A stretch of DNA of 29,640 nucleotides from a virus: IMG/VR virus record IMGVR_UViG_3300042507_001758, positions 1 to 29,640 of that record; one strand, 5' to 3'. A program made the translations under genes and the position numbers. The notes beneath the pieces are model-generated. The model was not told the DNA's origin and made no database searches. It worked only from the letters and a program-made list of their open reading frames with translations. This document shows positions 9,367 to 16,794 of the stretch, in pieces. How positions within the stretch are numbered: position 1 is the stretch's first letter; every line of letters starts with the position of its first letter.

Positions 9367-12192
9367 CTACTGAGTGCCGTCGCTCCCGTCTGGCGTAAGT
9401 CCTGTAATGTCTAGTAGGTCAAAGGTCTCCCCATCGAATATGAGCGCATCTATAGGGGGGGATATCATTTTTGTACCACGGGTCATCTGCTTCTTTTTAT
9501 CCCCAAGCAATACGTTAGCCGTTTTGAGTTCCGTTAAAACATCGTTATAGGTTATCTGGTTCTCAGAGCAGAACTTACGGAACGCTTTACGCACGATAGA
9601 TAGCTGCTTGGTGTCGGGTTCATACCGAATAAGCAACTCCCCACGCGGCTCCATAAGCGGTGCCCTGTATAGATTGGTGCGCAAGTCGGACTTAGCATCT
9701 ACGATCAGAATGTTGCTAATGTGCTGGGTAATGAAGTCCCCAATTATCTCGCTGTAGTTAATTGAAGCCCCGCCGCCAACATCCCTCTTCATACCTGTCA
9801 GCATGGGTATTGCCCACCCATAGATACGCTTCATATCATAGCTATGCAGGTTCAAGTTCTGCGCAATTATGCCGCCAGCGATGTTACATGCAGCGGTGCC
9901 AGACCAGAATCTGTCCCGGCTATCCATGCCCACATCCTTGTCTATCTTGTTCTGCACCCTCTTAATAGTCTCAATAACAGCCGGTAGGTTCTCCACCACA
10001 TACGCCATGTACACCGCCATAGCGTGCCCATAGTTTGTGTGCAGTTTGCTAAATACGGAGTCGGCTTTGGCCTTGTTAAGATTGTTGGTCAGGTCAATGC
10101 GGTACTCCAACATACGCATCATTTCGCCATCGGGGGTGTTCTTCAACGTCATCAGCTTGTCGTAGAAACTTGCGTTAGACGTAGCCAGAAAGATAGTGGC
10201 CCATTTGGTTGTGTTTATGCGCTCTTCATTAGCCGATTGCTTCATCCTATTCTTGCCCCGCCCTTGCGACATGCTGTAGGCCAAGTCCGAAAACAAGTCG
10301 GCGCTCATCTTCGTCAACTCATCAATGCCCACCATAAGGTTGTTCATAACCCCAAAGCGGTTGATGATGGAGTTATAGGTGTCCTTCCAGTTTAGAAGCT
10401 GTTCTTCTGGGTGCCCATACACGCTGCTAGACATCCGCAGTATGGTTGACTTACCCGTGCCTGACGTATTGTTAACTAGGTTAATTAGGCATCCTTTCAA
10501 ATCAAGGAACTTAAGCAACGGTGCTCCGAAAGCCGACAACGTCGCAAAAGCATGTGGCTCAAAACCCTGTAAAGCATACGTGTCAAACACACTCTTCCAC
10601 TCATGAAAGTCTCCCTTGGGTTCCATGAAGGGGGCTAGGCTCATCGTCGTTACGGATGGGGGGCTGTAGACTACGCCTCGTTGTGATATTTCCTTGTCCC
10701 CGAGGATGAACTTGGTATCGTTATCAGCCCACCCGAACTGTGTCCTCATCTTTTCTGCGCTCTTAACCACTTGCAGTTCCTTCACTGACGCAACCATATA
10801 GGCCATGATGTTATCCCAAGCTTTTGGCATGGCTACTATGCCATGTAGACTAGCTGCCTTACGTAGCTCTTCCTTAGAAGTAAGGCTAACAAGTGGGAGC
10901 GAGAATTCTTTCCAACCATCCTGCGGTAAGAACCTACGAACCAGCGCACACTCCCCGCTATTTGGGTCAACAAGCCGTTTGGTTACAATCAAATCATGCT
11001 CATATACAAGGGTAGGCGTATCGTCTTTTACTTCTTTATATACCCCACCTACCTTGCCCCGAAAGAAGGGCCACGGATATGAAGCCGAAATGCCCCCACT
11101 AGTAGTGGCAACAGGGTCATCCTCATCTCTTTCCTCATACCCTTCGTCGCCGTCACCTTCCTCTTCCGCTCGGGCTATGTCGTGCCCAAGTACCACTGGA
11201 GATTTTATCTTCCCCTTGTGGGCGCACCCGTCACACCCACCAGCCCTAAGCTCTTCAAACGTAGCGCATGTGTACGGCCCTTTTGTGCCCCGTGCTTTCT
11301 TGTCGGCATAGGCAGGGTTGTACTCATTATGCTCATTGGATATGTTTGTTATTGCAATATCACGGTCTTCACATACATTAGCTATGGATAATCCTGCCCT
11401 CCACAGCGGCTCATCTAGTCCTTCTTGATTCATTACTATGTGGGCGAGTTGCGCACAGCCTTCCCCAGCGGCTGTTTTTATCATTATAGTTTTGAACACC
11501 GATACGCGGTTCCCCGCCAAAGCAAGAGTAAGTGCGCTAGGGCGGGTTGATATGAACGGCGCTGGTTCTTCTTTTGGTGCTTCTGCTGCACCGATAATCT
11601 GGCGCAGTAACTCATACTCTGTCGGCTCACCAAGATGTAATACTTTAACGCCAAGCGGGTTGTTTATGTCCTTAAAGTTAAAGGTTTCAGGCACCCGCAA
11701 TATACGTGCTGAGTCTGCGGGAACGGAGGGGTCTATTTCAAAGCTTTGTTGCTCACATAGTTGTTTTAACTTGTTTGCAACAACCTGCCATTGCAACCTA
11801 TTTATAGTGCTCGTTAGCGGCCAGTACGCGTGTAGCCCTCTACCAGAGTTAACCAATGTAGGACGAGGCAGCGTGTTAGCGGTACAGAAAATATCTAGCG
11901 CCGTGTTACCTTCGGCGTGGTCGGCGTAGGGCTTACCCACCCCACAATCTATGTCCAACCAAAACGATTTAAAGTACGTGGCGTTCTTCTGCGCCCTGCT
12001 TTCCGAACCTAAGAACTTTGCACACCCAAAATATACATCCATGTTAGCGGTGAGTAGTTCTTGAACCAAGGCATCAACTTCACCTATGGACTCCACAAAC
12101 TGTTGCTTCGGCATGTCGCCTTTTTTGAGACCCACGATGCAGTACCACCCTTCGGATGGCAATACATTATTAAGCAAGTCTGTGGTTGACAT
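9367..12192 (-). CDS. Primase-helicase: AEP-like primase fused to SF3/DUF927-like ATPase
   Basis: Replication primase and helicase in one 941-residue chain. Residues 1-200 resemble archaeo-eukaryotic-type primases: an hhhDhD motif in FWLDIDCG (Asp90, Asp92), the sxH-type motif SGRGLHAYW (His121), and a later SARILRVPETFNFK. Residues 240-335 form a helical segment with Cys274, Cys309, Cys320 and Cys323, a possible PriCT-like zinc site. An acidic linker (about 341-360) leads to a DUF927/SF3-like ATPase with Walker A NNTSGTGKS (574-582) and Walker B VGIDEL (621-626). A late WATIFLATSNASF resembles sensor 1. It is the last gene of the leftward arm. The ATG has only a weak binding site and lies directly after a terminator-like hairpin (12205-12230), so expression may depend on read-through. 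The primase and ATPase assignments rest on motifs and are fairly secure; the exact family is not. Confidence 0.88.
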   Translation of the reverse strand: MSTTDLLNNVLPSEGWYCIVGLKKGDMPKQQFVESIGEVDALVQELLTANMDVYFGCAKFLGSESRAQKNATYFKSFWLDIDCGVGKPYADHAEGNTALDIFCTANTLPRPTLVNSGRGLHAYWPLTSTINRLQWQVVANKLKQLCEQQSFEIDPSVPADSARILRVPETFNFKDINNPLGVKVLHLGEPTEYELLRQIIGAAEAPKEEPAPFISTRPSALTLALAGNRVSVFKTIMIKTAAGEGCAQLAHIVMNQEGLDEPLWRAGLSIANVCEDRDIAITNISNEHNEYNPAYADKKARGTKGPYTCATFEELRAGGCDGCAHKGKIKSPVVLGHDIARAEEEGDGDEGYEERDEDDPVATTSGGISASYPWPFFRGKVGGVYKEVKDDTPTLVYEHDLIVTKRLVDPNSGECALVRRFLPQDGWKEFSLPLVSLTSKEELRKAASLHGIVAMPKAWDNIMAYMVASVKELQVVKSAEKMRTQFGWADNDTKFILGDKEISQRGVVYSPPSVTTMSLAPFMEPKGDFHEWKSVFDTYALQGFEPHAFATLSAFGAPLLKFLDLKGCLINLVNNTSGTGKSTILRMSSSVYGHPEEQLLNWKDTYNSIINRFGVMNNLMVGIDELTKMSADLFSDLAYSMSQGRGKNRMKQSANEERINTTKWATIFLATSNASFYDKLMTLKNTPDGEMMRMLEYRIDLTNNLNKAKADSVFSKLHTNYGHAMAVYMAYVVENLPAVIETIKRVQNKIDKDVGMDSRDRFWSGTAACNIAGGIIAQNLNLHSYDMKRIYGWAIPMLTGMKRDVGGGASINYSEIIGDFITQHISNILIVDAKSDLRTNLYRAPLMEPRGELLIRYEPDTKQLSIVRKAFRKFCSENQITYNDVLTELKTANVLLGDKKKQMTRGTKMISPPIDALIFDGETFDLLDITGLTPDGSDGTQ

Positions 12193-12204
12193 GGCCTGTA
12201 GATA

Positions 12205-12230
12205 GAAAAGGGCCGAATTTCTCCGGCCCT
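12205..12230 (-). terminator. GAAA-tetraloop terminator or attenuator upstream of the primase-helicase gene
   Basis: On the minus strand, nine base pairs (AGGGCCGGA with UUCGGCCCU, one G-U) close a GAAA tetraloop, followed by UUUCUAU. It sits between the stop of the HTH gene (12246) and the start of the primase-helicase gene (12192). It has the form of an intrinsic terminator, though the U-tract is short and interrupted. Because the primase start follows within about 13 bases and no good promoter lies between, partial read-through (attenuation) is a likely role; RNA 3'-end stabilisation is the alternative. Confidence 0.65.
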
Positions 12231-12245
12231 ATAGGGTTGAACTAC

Positions 12246-12482
12246 TTATAATCGCGCTGAGAGCTTGACTACTATTTTAGTTATGAACTCGACTTTATTG
12301 GATTGGGGGCTAGTTGCTCCCCTGAACCAATTGTATACCGTCATCCGAGAGACTTTACAGAACTTGGCTACTTCTGTAATGGGTATGTCCAGTCTAATGC
12401 AGACCCTACCCAGCTTAACGCCTAGGTTGTGGGTATCAGCGTTTCTGTTAAAAGAGACTAGCTGTCTGCTGTATCCGTTCAT
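12246..12482 (-). CDS. Small helix-turn-helix protein (Xre/Cro-like)
   Basis: A 78-residue protein with one helix-turn-helix: VAKFCKVSRMTVYNWFRGATSPQ at residues about 38-60 has the spacing of a phage repressor-type HTH, with the recognition helix at SRMTVYNWFRG. It probably binds DNA and may regulate the neighbouring replication genes; its operator is not known. The ATG at 12482 lies 6 bases after the upstream stop, with GGGAG about nine bases before it. It is followed by the terminator-like hairpin before the primase gene, so it is the last gene before a transcription decision point. The HTH reading is good; the regulatory target is inference. Confidence 0.8.
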   Translation of the reverse strand: MNGYSRQLVSFNRNADTHNLGVKLGRVCIRLDIPITEVAKFCKVSRMTVYNWFRGATSPQSNKVEFITKIVVKLSARL

Positions 12483-12488
12483 GCACCA

Positions 12489-13370
12489 CTACTCCCATTT
12501 CTTCATTACTTCAGCAAGGTCTTTCTTACCGGTGTCCGTTACTTTGGGCTTGGTGTTCTCCCGTTTCTTTGGCTCTGCTACTTCATCGTCGGCACCGTCT
12601 GTATTCTCGACCTTAGCCTCTACCGGCTTAGACTCCACCAGCTTAATCAACTTCTTACCCGCGTCGGTCTGGGACACAGTAAATACGATGGCGCGTTTAG
12701 CTTCGTCTGACTTACCAGCCTTTATTGCTGACTCATGCTGCTCCCTCGACACATGGGCAACTGCTTTGAAGAACAGCTTGGGAGTGGCGCTGTCGGTATC
12801 AAACGACATCTCTGTAATGACGTCCTCAATACTACGCCCATTGCCGGAAAGGTACTTAGCATACTGCTCAAACGGCATGTTGTCGCCGTCGCCCTTGCCG
12901 AATATGGACTGGGAGGGTAGCACAAACTGATATACGTCTTCCGTAGGGTCACCTACAATCTGCAACGCCAGACGACGCGAGAACCTACAAGCACGGCTGG
13001 TGCCCTGCCCAGACCCCTTAATATTATTCGGGCACTCTTGGCAATTGCTGTGCGCCGGTTCTTCTACCGCTGCATCTGGTACGTCACCGTTGTTAGACCA
13101 GCAGCTAGGCGGGGCTTTGTTATCTGCGCTATACGTACCCGCATAGAAGGTGCGGGAGTTCTTAGGTGCGCCATTGACAATGATTACTTGCAAGGAGCGG
13201 CCTTCAGCTTTCCTTACTTCTTCCCCACCAACTACCATACGGAACACAGACCCACGGATGGACAACCGCTTGTTGCCTGTACTTCCAGCGAGTGACTTAG
13301 TCAATGCGCTAGGCTGCGTATTCTTAAGGTAGTCCGGTACTTCTTGATTAAACAAAGTTACGTTTGACAT
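12489..13370 (-). CDS. Conserved phage replication-module protein, putative ssDNA-binding
   Basis: A 293-residue protein of a kind often seen beside replication genes in uncultured phages. Residues 36-75 look like beta-strands (LSIRGSVFRMVVGGE, SLQVIIVNGAPKNSRTFYAG). A Cys-containing block follows: Cys90 in PPSCWSNNGDVPDA, Cys110 and Cys113 in NCQECPNN, and Cys128 in SRACRFSRRLALQIVG, probably a zinc site. Residues 235-293 are a charged, disordered tail rich in Lys and Glu ending in MKKWE. A beta-rich core, a charged C-terminal tail and its position suggest single-stranded DNA binding, but no diagnostic OB-fold motif is seen. It sits between the 143-residue gene and the HTH gene, all from the promoters near 13810-13870. 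Confidence 0.8.
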   Translation of the reverse strand: MSNVTLFNQEVPDYLKNTQPSALTKSLAGSTGNKRLSIRGSVFRMVVGGEEVRKAEGRSLQVIIVNGAPKNSRTFYAGTYSADNKAPPSCWSNNGDVPDAAVEEPAHSNCQECPNNIKGSGQGTSRACRFSRRLALQIVGDPTEDVYQFVLPSQSIFGKGDGDNMPFEQYAKYLSGNGRSIEDVITEMSFDTDSATPKLFFKAVAHVSREQHESAIKAGKSDEAKRAIVFTVSQTDAGKKLIKLVESKPVEAKVENTDGADDEVAEPKKRENTKPKVTDTGKKDLAEVMKKWE

Positions 13371-13379
13371 ATTGTCCTC

Positions 13380-13811
13380 TTAGTTATTTTTACCACGGCG
13401 TACTACGATTGTGTACTCACTATCAATGTTCAACCCTGCTGGCTTCAAGTCGGGGTTTTCTTCTAGGAACTGCTTCATATTGGTTTGGTGCAGTCGTTTC
13501 TCCAACAATGAGAATGCGTTGTTGTCCGATATGAAGGAGTACATACTCTCCCAGTCACCAGTCCAGTAACGGCTCTTAATGCTGCGGATTGCTGTACCTT
13601 CTTTTGTTTTGATGCTATCTGCACCCATCGCCTTACAAGTTTCCAGCAGCGAAAGTTCTATCAGCCGCAACTGCTGCACGTATTCTTCATCCCGAGTCTC
13701 GTACTGGTGCTTCGCTTCATTACGGCTATCCCTAATTCTTACATAGGTAGCCATAAGCTTTTCTGGGTTTAGCGCACTTTTCTGCGCTTCTTCGACCACA
13801 TCATCTATCAT
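13380..13811 (-). CDS. Conserved phage protein, coiled-coil N-terminus, unknown function
   Basis: A 143-residue protein beginning MIDDVVEEAQKSALNPEKL. The first half is charged helix (RIRDSRNEAKHQYETRDEEYVQQLRLIE), likely coiled coil. The middle (SIKTKEGTAIRSIKSRYWTGDWESMYSFI) and the C-terminal KPAGLNIDSEYTIVVRRGKNN resemble small phage proteins of unknown role found beside DNA-binding proteins. The frame is open to a TTG at 13844, but that codon overlaps the -10 box of a strong promoter and precedes the expected transcript start, so the ATG at 13811 is preferred; it has only a weak GGGG six bases upstream. A role accessory to replication or recombination is inferred from location. Confidence 0.75.
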   Translation of the reverse strand: MIDDVVEEAQKSALNPEKLMATYVRIRDSRNEAKHQYETRDEEYVQQLRLIELSLLETCKAMGADSIKTKEGTAIRSIKSRYWTGDWESMYSFISDNNAFSLLEKRLHQTNMKQFLEENPDLKPAGLNIDSEYTIVVRRGKNN

Positions 13812-13835
13812 AGGAACCCCATTTAGTTGTGTCAA
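13807..13835 (-). promoter_or_regulatory. Second tandem sigma70-like promoter
   Basis: On the minus strand TTGACA (13830-13835), 17 bases, then TATGAT (13807-13812). The start codon of the 143-residue gene lies inside the -10 box, so a transcript from here would begin within that gene and could only serve the downstream genes or an internal start. The TTGACACA block is an exact copy of the one 36 bases upstream, so it may instead be a repeated operator. Confidence 0.45.
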
Positions 13836-13843
13836 GCACCCCA

Positions 13844-13871
13844 AGTATATAGAAGTATTTTACTGTGTCAA
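13844..13871 (-). promoter_or_regulatory. Strong sigma70-like promoter for the DNA-binding/primase genes
   Basis: On the minus strand a perfect TTGACA (13866-13871), a 16-base spacer and TATACT (13844-13849), five of six matches to consensus. The expected transcript start is near 13837, giving a leader of about 25 bases before the ATG at 13811. The -35 box overlaps the 3' end of the SNF2 helicase gene (stop at 13868). Confidence 0.75.
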
Positions 13872-15427
13872 GGGTTATCAGAAATAATTTCTCTGTATAG
13901 ATCAATTAGTTTTCCGTGGATGCTTATACGATTCTTCAACATTGAATACAAACGGGTTTCTACTTCGCTGCCGGATATATGTATTATGGTCATGGGGTGC
14001 TTTTGCCCCGGTCTATCTATACGGGCATTGGCTTGTAGGTATGTCTCTACAGACGTTACTGGGGCATACCAGATAATCGTACTGGCGGCTGTTAAGGTAA
14101 GCCCATGAGAAGCAGCCTGCGGTTGGATAAGCAATACTTTGGGGTTGGGCTTGGTCTGGAAGGCATCGAAGATTGCGGAGCGTTTGTTTAGGCTAACCTC
14201 CCCGTTGATAATTTCAGAGGTTATGTTGGCCTTGTTAAGATGTTCCTGTAGCAGTCTCAAAGTGTGCTTGAACGGCACGAATACTAGTACCTTTTGCAGA
14301 GACTCATTTATCACCTCTTCTACCGCCGCCAACCTATTGCTCACATCAAACAGTATGGTTTCCCCACTATCTGAGTACACCGCACCGCCTGATATTTGCA
14401 GCAGCTTGCTCATATTAACTGCCGCATTTATTGCAGTGACTTCTTCCCCATCCGCCACGATAGACATACGCGCTTTAAGTTGCTTGTAAAACTTAACTTG
14501 TTGCGGGGTTAGTGGGGCGTCTCTGTCGAGATAGGTAACTAATGGCAGGTCTAAGCAGTCTTTCTTCTCAAACCGTATGGCGGGTTGGAGAGCTTTATGG
14601 ACAAGCTGCTCGGCTTGTGGGCGCATAGCCCATTTAAACTGCGATACCTTGGTTAACACCATGTCCCTAAACTGCCCGAAGAACTTAGGTATCACATCAG
14701 GGTTGATAATTTTAGCCAGCCCATACGCATCTGTAGGGGATTGCGCGGCGGGTGTGCCGGTCATCATCCATACCATAGGCTTGAACACCAGTACATCGCG
14801 TAGTGTTTTCCACCGTACCGTTTGCACGTTCTTATAAGCGTTAGCCTCGTCTATAATCACCAAGTCAAACCACTTCTTCTCCAGCAACGTGCTTTGTATC
14901 GTACCTACTCCGTCATGGTTAATGACTACAAACTCGGTGCTACCTCGTATTACCCTCTCCCGTTGTGTGCGAGTACCGTACGCCACATCGCAGCTTCTGT
15001 GAACCGCAAACTTAAACAGGTCTGCTATCCACGCCGATTTCATTATGGACAGGGGGCAGATTATCAACACACGTTTAACCAGCCCTTTATTCATAAGGTA
15101 GTCAGCCGCCCATATAGCCGACGCTGTTTTGCCCGTGCCTTGTTCGTTAAAACAGAAAGCACGGTGCCTCAAGGATAAAAACTCTGCTGTTGTCTTTTGA
15201 TGCGCAAATGGCGTGTACATACCGGGCCACTCATACTCCACGCCCATCGGGGATGGCACGTTCTTAATCAGCTTGGATAGCACACTCGCTTCTTGCATAT
15301 CCCACTTGACTAGTACTTGGTGTACCCCATCTTCTTCCCCAATTACTTCACTATTTACAATGGCGTCGGTTATACGTTGTGGGTTTCTAGTTCGTACCAA
15401 CAACGCTCTGTTATCAATAATGTCCAC
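13868..15427 (-). CDS. SNF2-family DNA helicase/translocase
   Basis: A 519-residue superfamily 2 ATPase that would translocate on or remodel DNA during phage replication or recombination. Motifs appear in order: motif I NEQGTGKT (94-101), motif Ia LIICPLSIMKSAW, motif II DEAN (193-196), motif III MMTGTPAAQSPTDAYG, then the second RecA lobe with a motif V-like SHGLTLTAASTIIW and motif VI QANARIDRPGQ. The DEAN box, TGTP and the final RPGQ are typical of compact phage SNF2 helicases. The start is GTG at 15427, three bases after the upstream stop, with no good binding site, so translation may be coupled. The upstream neighbours are nucleases and the polymerase. The family assignment is secure; the substrate is unknown. 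Confidence 0.93.
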   Translation of the reverse strand: MDIIDNRALLVRTRNPQRITDAIVNSEVIGEEDGVHQVLVKWDMQEASVLSKLIKNVPSPMGVEYEWPGMYTPFAHQKTTAEFLSLRHRAFCFNEQGTGKTASAIWAADYLMNKGLVKRVLIICPLSIMKSAWIADLFKFAVHRSCDVAYGTRTQRERVIRGSTEFVVINHDGVGTIQSTLLEKKWFDLVIIDEANAYKNVQTVRWKTLRDVLVFKPMVWMMTGTPAAQSPTDAYGLAKIINPDVIPKFFGQFRDMVLTKVSQFKWAMRPQAEQLVHKALQPAIRFEKKDCLDLPLVTYLDRDAPLTPQQVKFYKQLKARMSIVADGEEVTAINAAVNMSKLLQISGGAVYSDSGETILFDVSNRLAAVEEVINESLQKVLVFVPFKHTLRLLQEHLNKANITSEIINGEVSLNKRSAIFDAFQTKPNPKVLLIQPQAASHGLTLTAASTIIWYAPVTSVETYLQANARIDRPGQKHPMTIIHISGSEVETRLYSMLKNRISIHGKLIDLYREIISDNP

Positions 15428-15430
15428 AAA

Positions 15431-15847
15431 TCAAATCTTTACGAATGAATCAACTGGTATGTAGACGCACCGTTCCATATCTTTATCGTCGGCTCTGTCG
15501 GTGCGCCCCCCTATGTATTCCTCATACGTATCCTTAGCTACAGTCATGAATACCCCATCTGTGAACTTGATGAGTATGATGAACGGGACGTTCTCGGTAT
15601 GCGCCCAGTTTTTACCTCGTTCCCATTTGGCAGACCCCATCAGTACGGTGGGGTACTTTGTGCTCCTATTGTTCCGAGTCTTTATCTCAACCACCGCTAT
15701 GGTTTTGTCTTTTTGCGTTAACTTACCGTTAACGGGATGTCTTGGGGGGTATTGCTCATATTTGCATTCAAAAACTTCACAAAAATAAGCAGCGGTTTCT
15801 AGTTCCCTAGCCACATCAGCGGCCTTTTCATATGCGGGTCTGTTCAT
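15431..15847 (-). CDS. Putative PD-(D/E)XK-fold endonuclease
   Basis: A 138-residue protein with Glu16 in an N-terminal helix, a following Cys/Glu-rich strand (FCEVFECKYEQYP), and the core AVVEIKTRNN with Glu54-X-Lys56, the E-X-K half of a PD-(D/E)XK nuclease site. YPTVLMGSAKWERG follows, then strands FIILIKFTDGVFMTVAK. The length and strand order fit a minimal restriction-endonuclease-like fold. It could resolve or degrade DNA intermediates with the SNF2 helicase three bases downstream. The ATG at 15847 overlaps the stop of the HNH gene by four bases (ATGA), so the two are probably translated together. The nuclease role is inferred from motif and context. Confidence 0.72.
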   Translation of the reverse strand: MNRPAYEKAADVARELETAAYFCEVFECKYEQYPPRHPVNGKLTQKDKTIAVVEIKTRNNRSTKYPTVLMGSAKWERGKNWAHTENVPFIILIKFTDGVFMTVAKDTYEEYIGGRTDRADDKDMERCVYIPVDSFVKI

Positions 15848-16119
15848 TTAGTTGGCTTATTCTTTTTAACCGTGTGGTCTGAGTTGCGGCTGAAGCTACG
15901 ATTAGCACTTGGGCTTTTCAGCTTGAGGTTGCTGGGTGCATTAGTGCCACCCTTGGATAGCGGGATGGTGTGGTCGATGTCCTTACCAGTGCGGTCAATA
16001 CCTTTCGCATCCATCTCACGCCGCGCCTTCTGACGCACATCACGGTTGGGGGCTTCTCCCCGTTCCTTCTGTTGTTGGTATTCTTTCTTGTACGGTCTTG
16101 GCTTAGTAACGTATGGCAT
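15844..16119 (-). CDS. HNH endonuclease
   Basis: A 91-residue protein with a basic N-terminus and a compact HNH core: DIDHTIPLSKGG (Asp49-His50), then NAPSNLKL (Asn64) and SPSANRSFSRN (Asn73). This matches the H-N-N form of small phage and restriction-type HNH nucleases; zinc Cys pairs are absent. Metal-dependent cutting of DNA is the known family activity. It lies between the RecB-like and PD-(D/E)XK nuclease genes, transcribed in line with them, and shares an ATGA overlap with the latter. It is more likely part of the replication/recombination set than a free-standing homing gene, since it fits the operon without disrupting it, but a homing-type origin cannot be excluded. Confidence 0.88.
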   Translation of the reverse strand: MPYVTKPRPYKKEYQQQKERGEAPNRDVRQKARREMDAKGIDRTGKDIDHTIPLSKGGTNAPSNLKLKSPSANRSFSRNSDHTVKKNKPTK

Positions 16120-16128
16120 GTCTATCTC

Positions 16129-16794
16129 CTATCTATGTTTGCCATTATGGTGACAGTCAGTCACGGGGCAGTAGTTTCTGCATGTAAAGTTCTGCGTCGG
16201 GTTCCACACGTTGTTCTCATACGCGCTATCTAGCCGCGTGGTTTCCTGCCGCCACTTCTTCCACAATTCAACGGAGTCGGCTTTGCTATACGAAGCGGGT
16301 ACAAAGTCTTTATGTACTACGAAGAGTAGCCCAGCTTTAGTGTTTTGGATTTGAGGGTAGTGTGCGAACACGGCGAGGGACAGAAGCTCAAGTTGTTTGG
16401 TATCGGCATACCGGCTATTACCTGTCTTGTAGTCTAGTATCCGTGCCGTTTCCCCTTGAAGAATGACCAAGTCGGCAATACCTCGCCACCAAGCATTGGG
16501 GTCATCAAAGCCACAAGGGGCCAAGTCTTCAGTGACTGCTAACTTCATCTCGCAGTGCTTCTCCCCTTTCATAGCAATAAGGGAGTCTAGTATTGGTTTC
16601 AAGTACGCATACGCTGGAGGTATTTCCTTGCCGTCGCGTATGTACTCCTCCGCTATCTTGTGTGCTTCAAGCCCGTATATTATGGCGGTTGATGGGGCGT
16701 CTTTAACCTTCTTTACCACCCGCAATTCGTGGTACTTTTTGGGGCATTGTTGGAACAGCGACAGGCTGCTGTATGACCATTTAACAGTCTCCAT
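16129..16794 (-). CDS. PD-(D/E)XK exonuclease of the RecB/Cas4 type
   Basis: A 221-residue nuclease with the full PDDEXK_1 pattern: WSYSSLSLFQQCPKKY (6-21), GLEAHKIAEEY with His45, WRGIADLV with Asp108, LDYKTG with Asp121 and Lys123, and QLELLSLAVFAHY. Cys17 and the C-terminal Cys205, Cys209 and Cys214 (CRNYCPVTDC) could hold an iron-sulfur cluster as in Cas4 and AddB, although the C-X3-C-X4-C spacing differs from the usual C-X2-C-X5-C. Family members are single-strand or end-processing exonucleases. It overlaps the end of the polymerase gene by 14 bases. A CRISPR role is unlikely: no cas1, cas2 or array is present, and such proteins are common in phage replication modules. Confidence 0.88.
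   Translation of the reverse strand: METVKWSYSSLSLFQQCPKKYHELRVVKKVKDAPSTAIIYGLEAHKIAEEYIRDGKEIPPAYAYLKPILDSLIAMKGEKHCEMKLAVTEDLAPCGFDDPNAWWRGIADLVILQGETARILDYKTGNSRYADTKQLELLSLAVFAHYPQIQNTKAGLLFVVHKDFVPASYSKADSVELWKKWRQETTRLDSAYENNVWNPTQNFTCRNYCPVTDCHHNGKHR

Noticed and set aside
10805-11311. Long plus-strand frames inside the primase-helicase and other minus-strand genes
   Set aside because: They lie fully opposite strongly supported genes, lack binding sites and have low-complexity Ser/Leu/Pro products typical of antisense shadows.
13812-13844. TTG start at 13844 for the 143-residue protein
   Set aside because: It lies within the -10 box of the strong promoter, before the expected transcript start.
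16129-16794. RecB/Cas4-like nuclease as part of a CRISPR system
   Set aside because: No cas genes and no direct-repeat array anywhere in the window.
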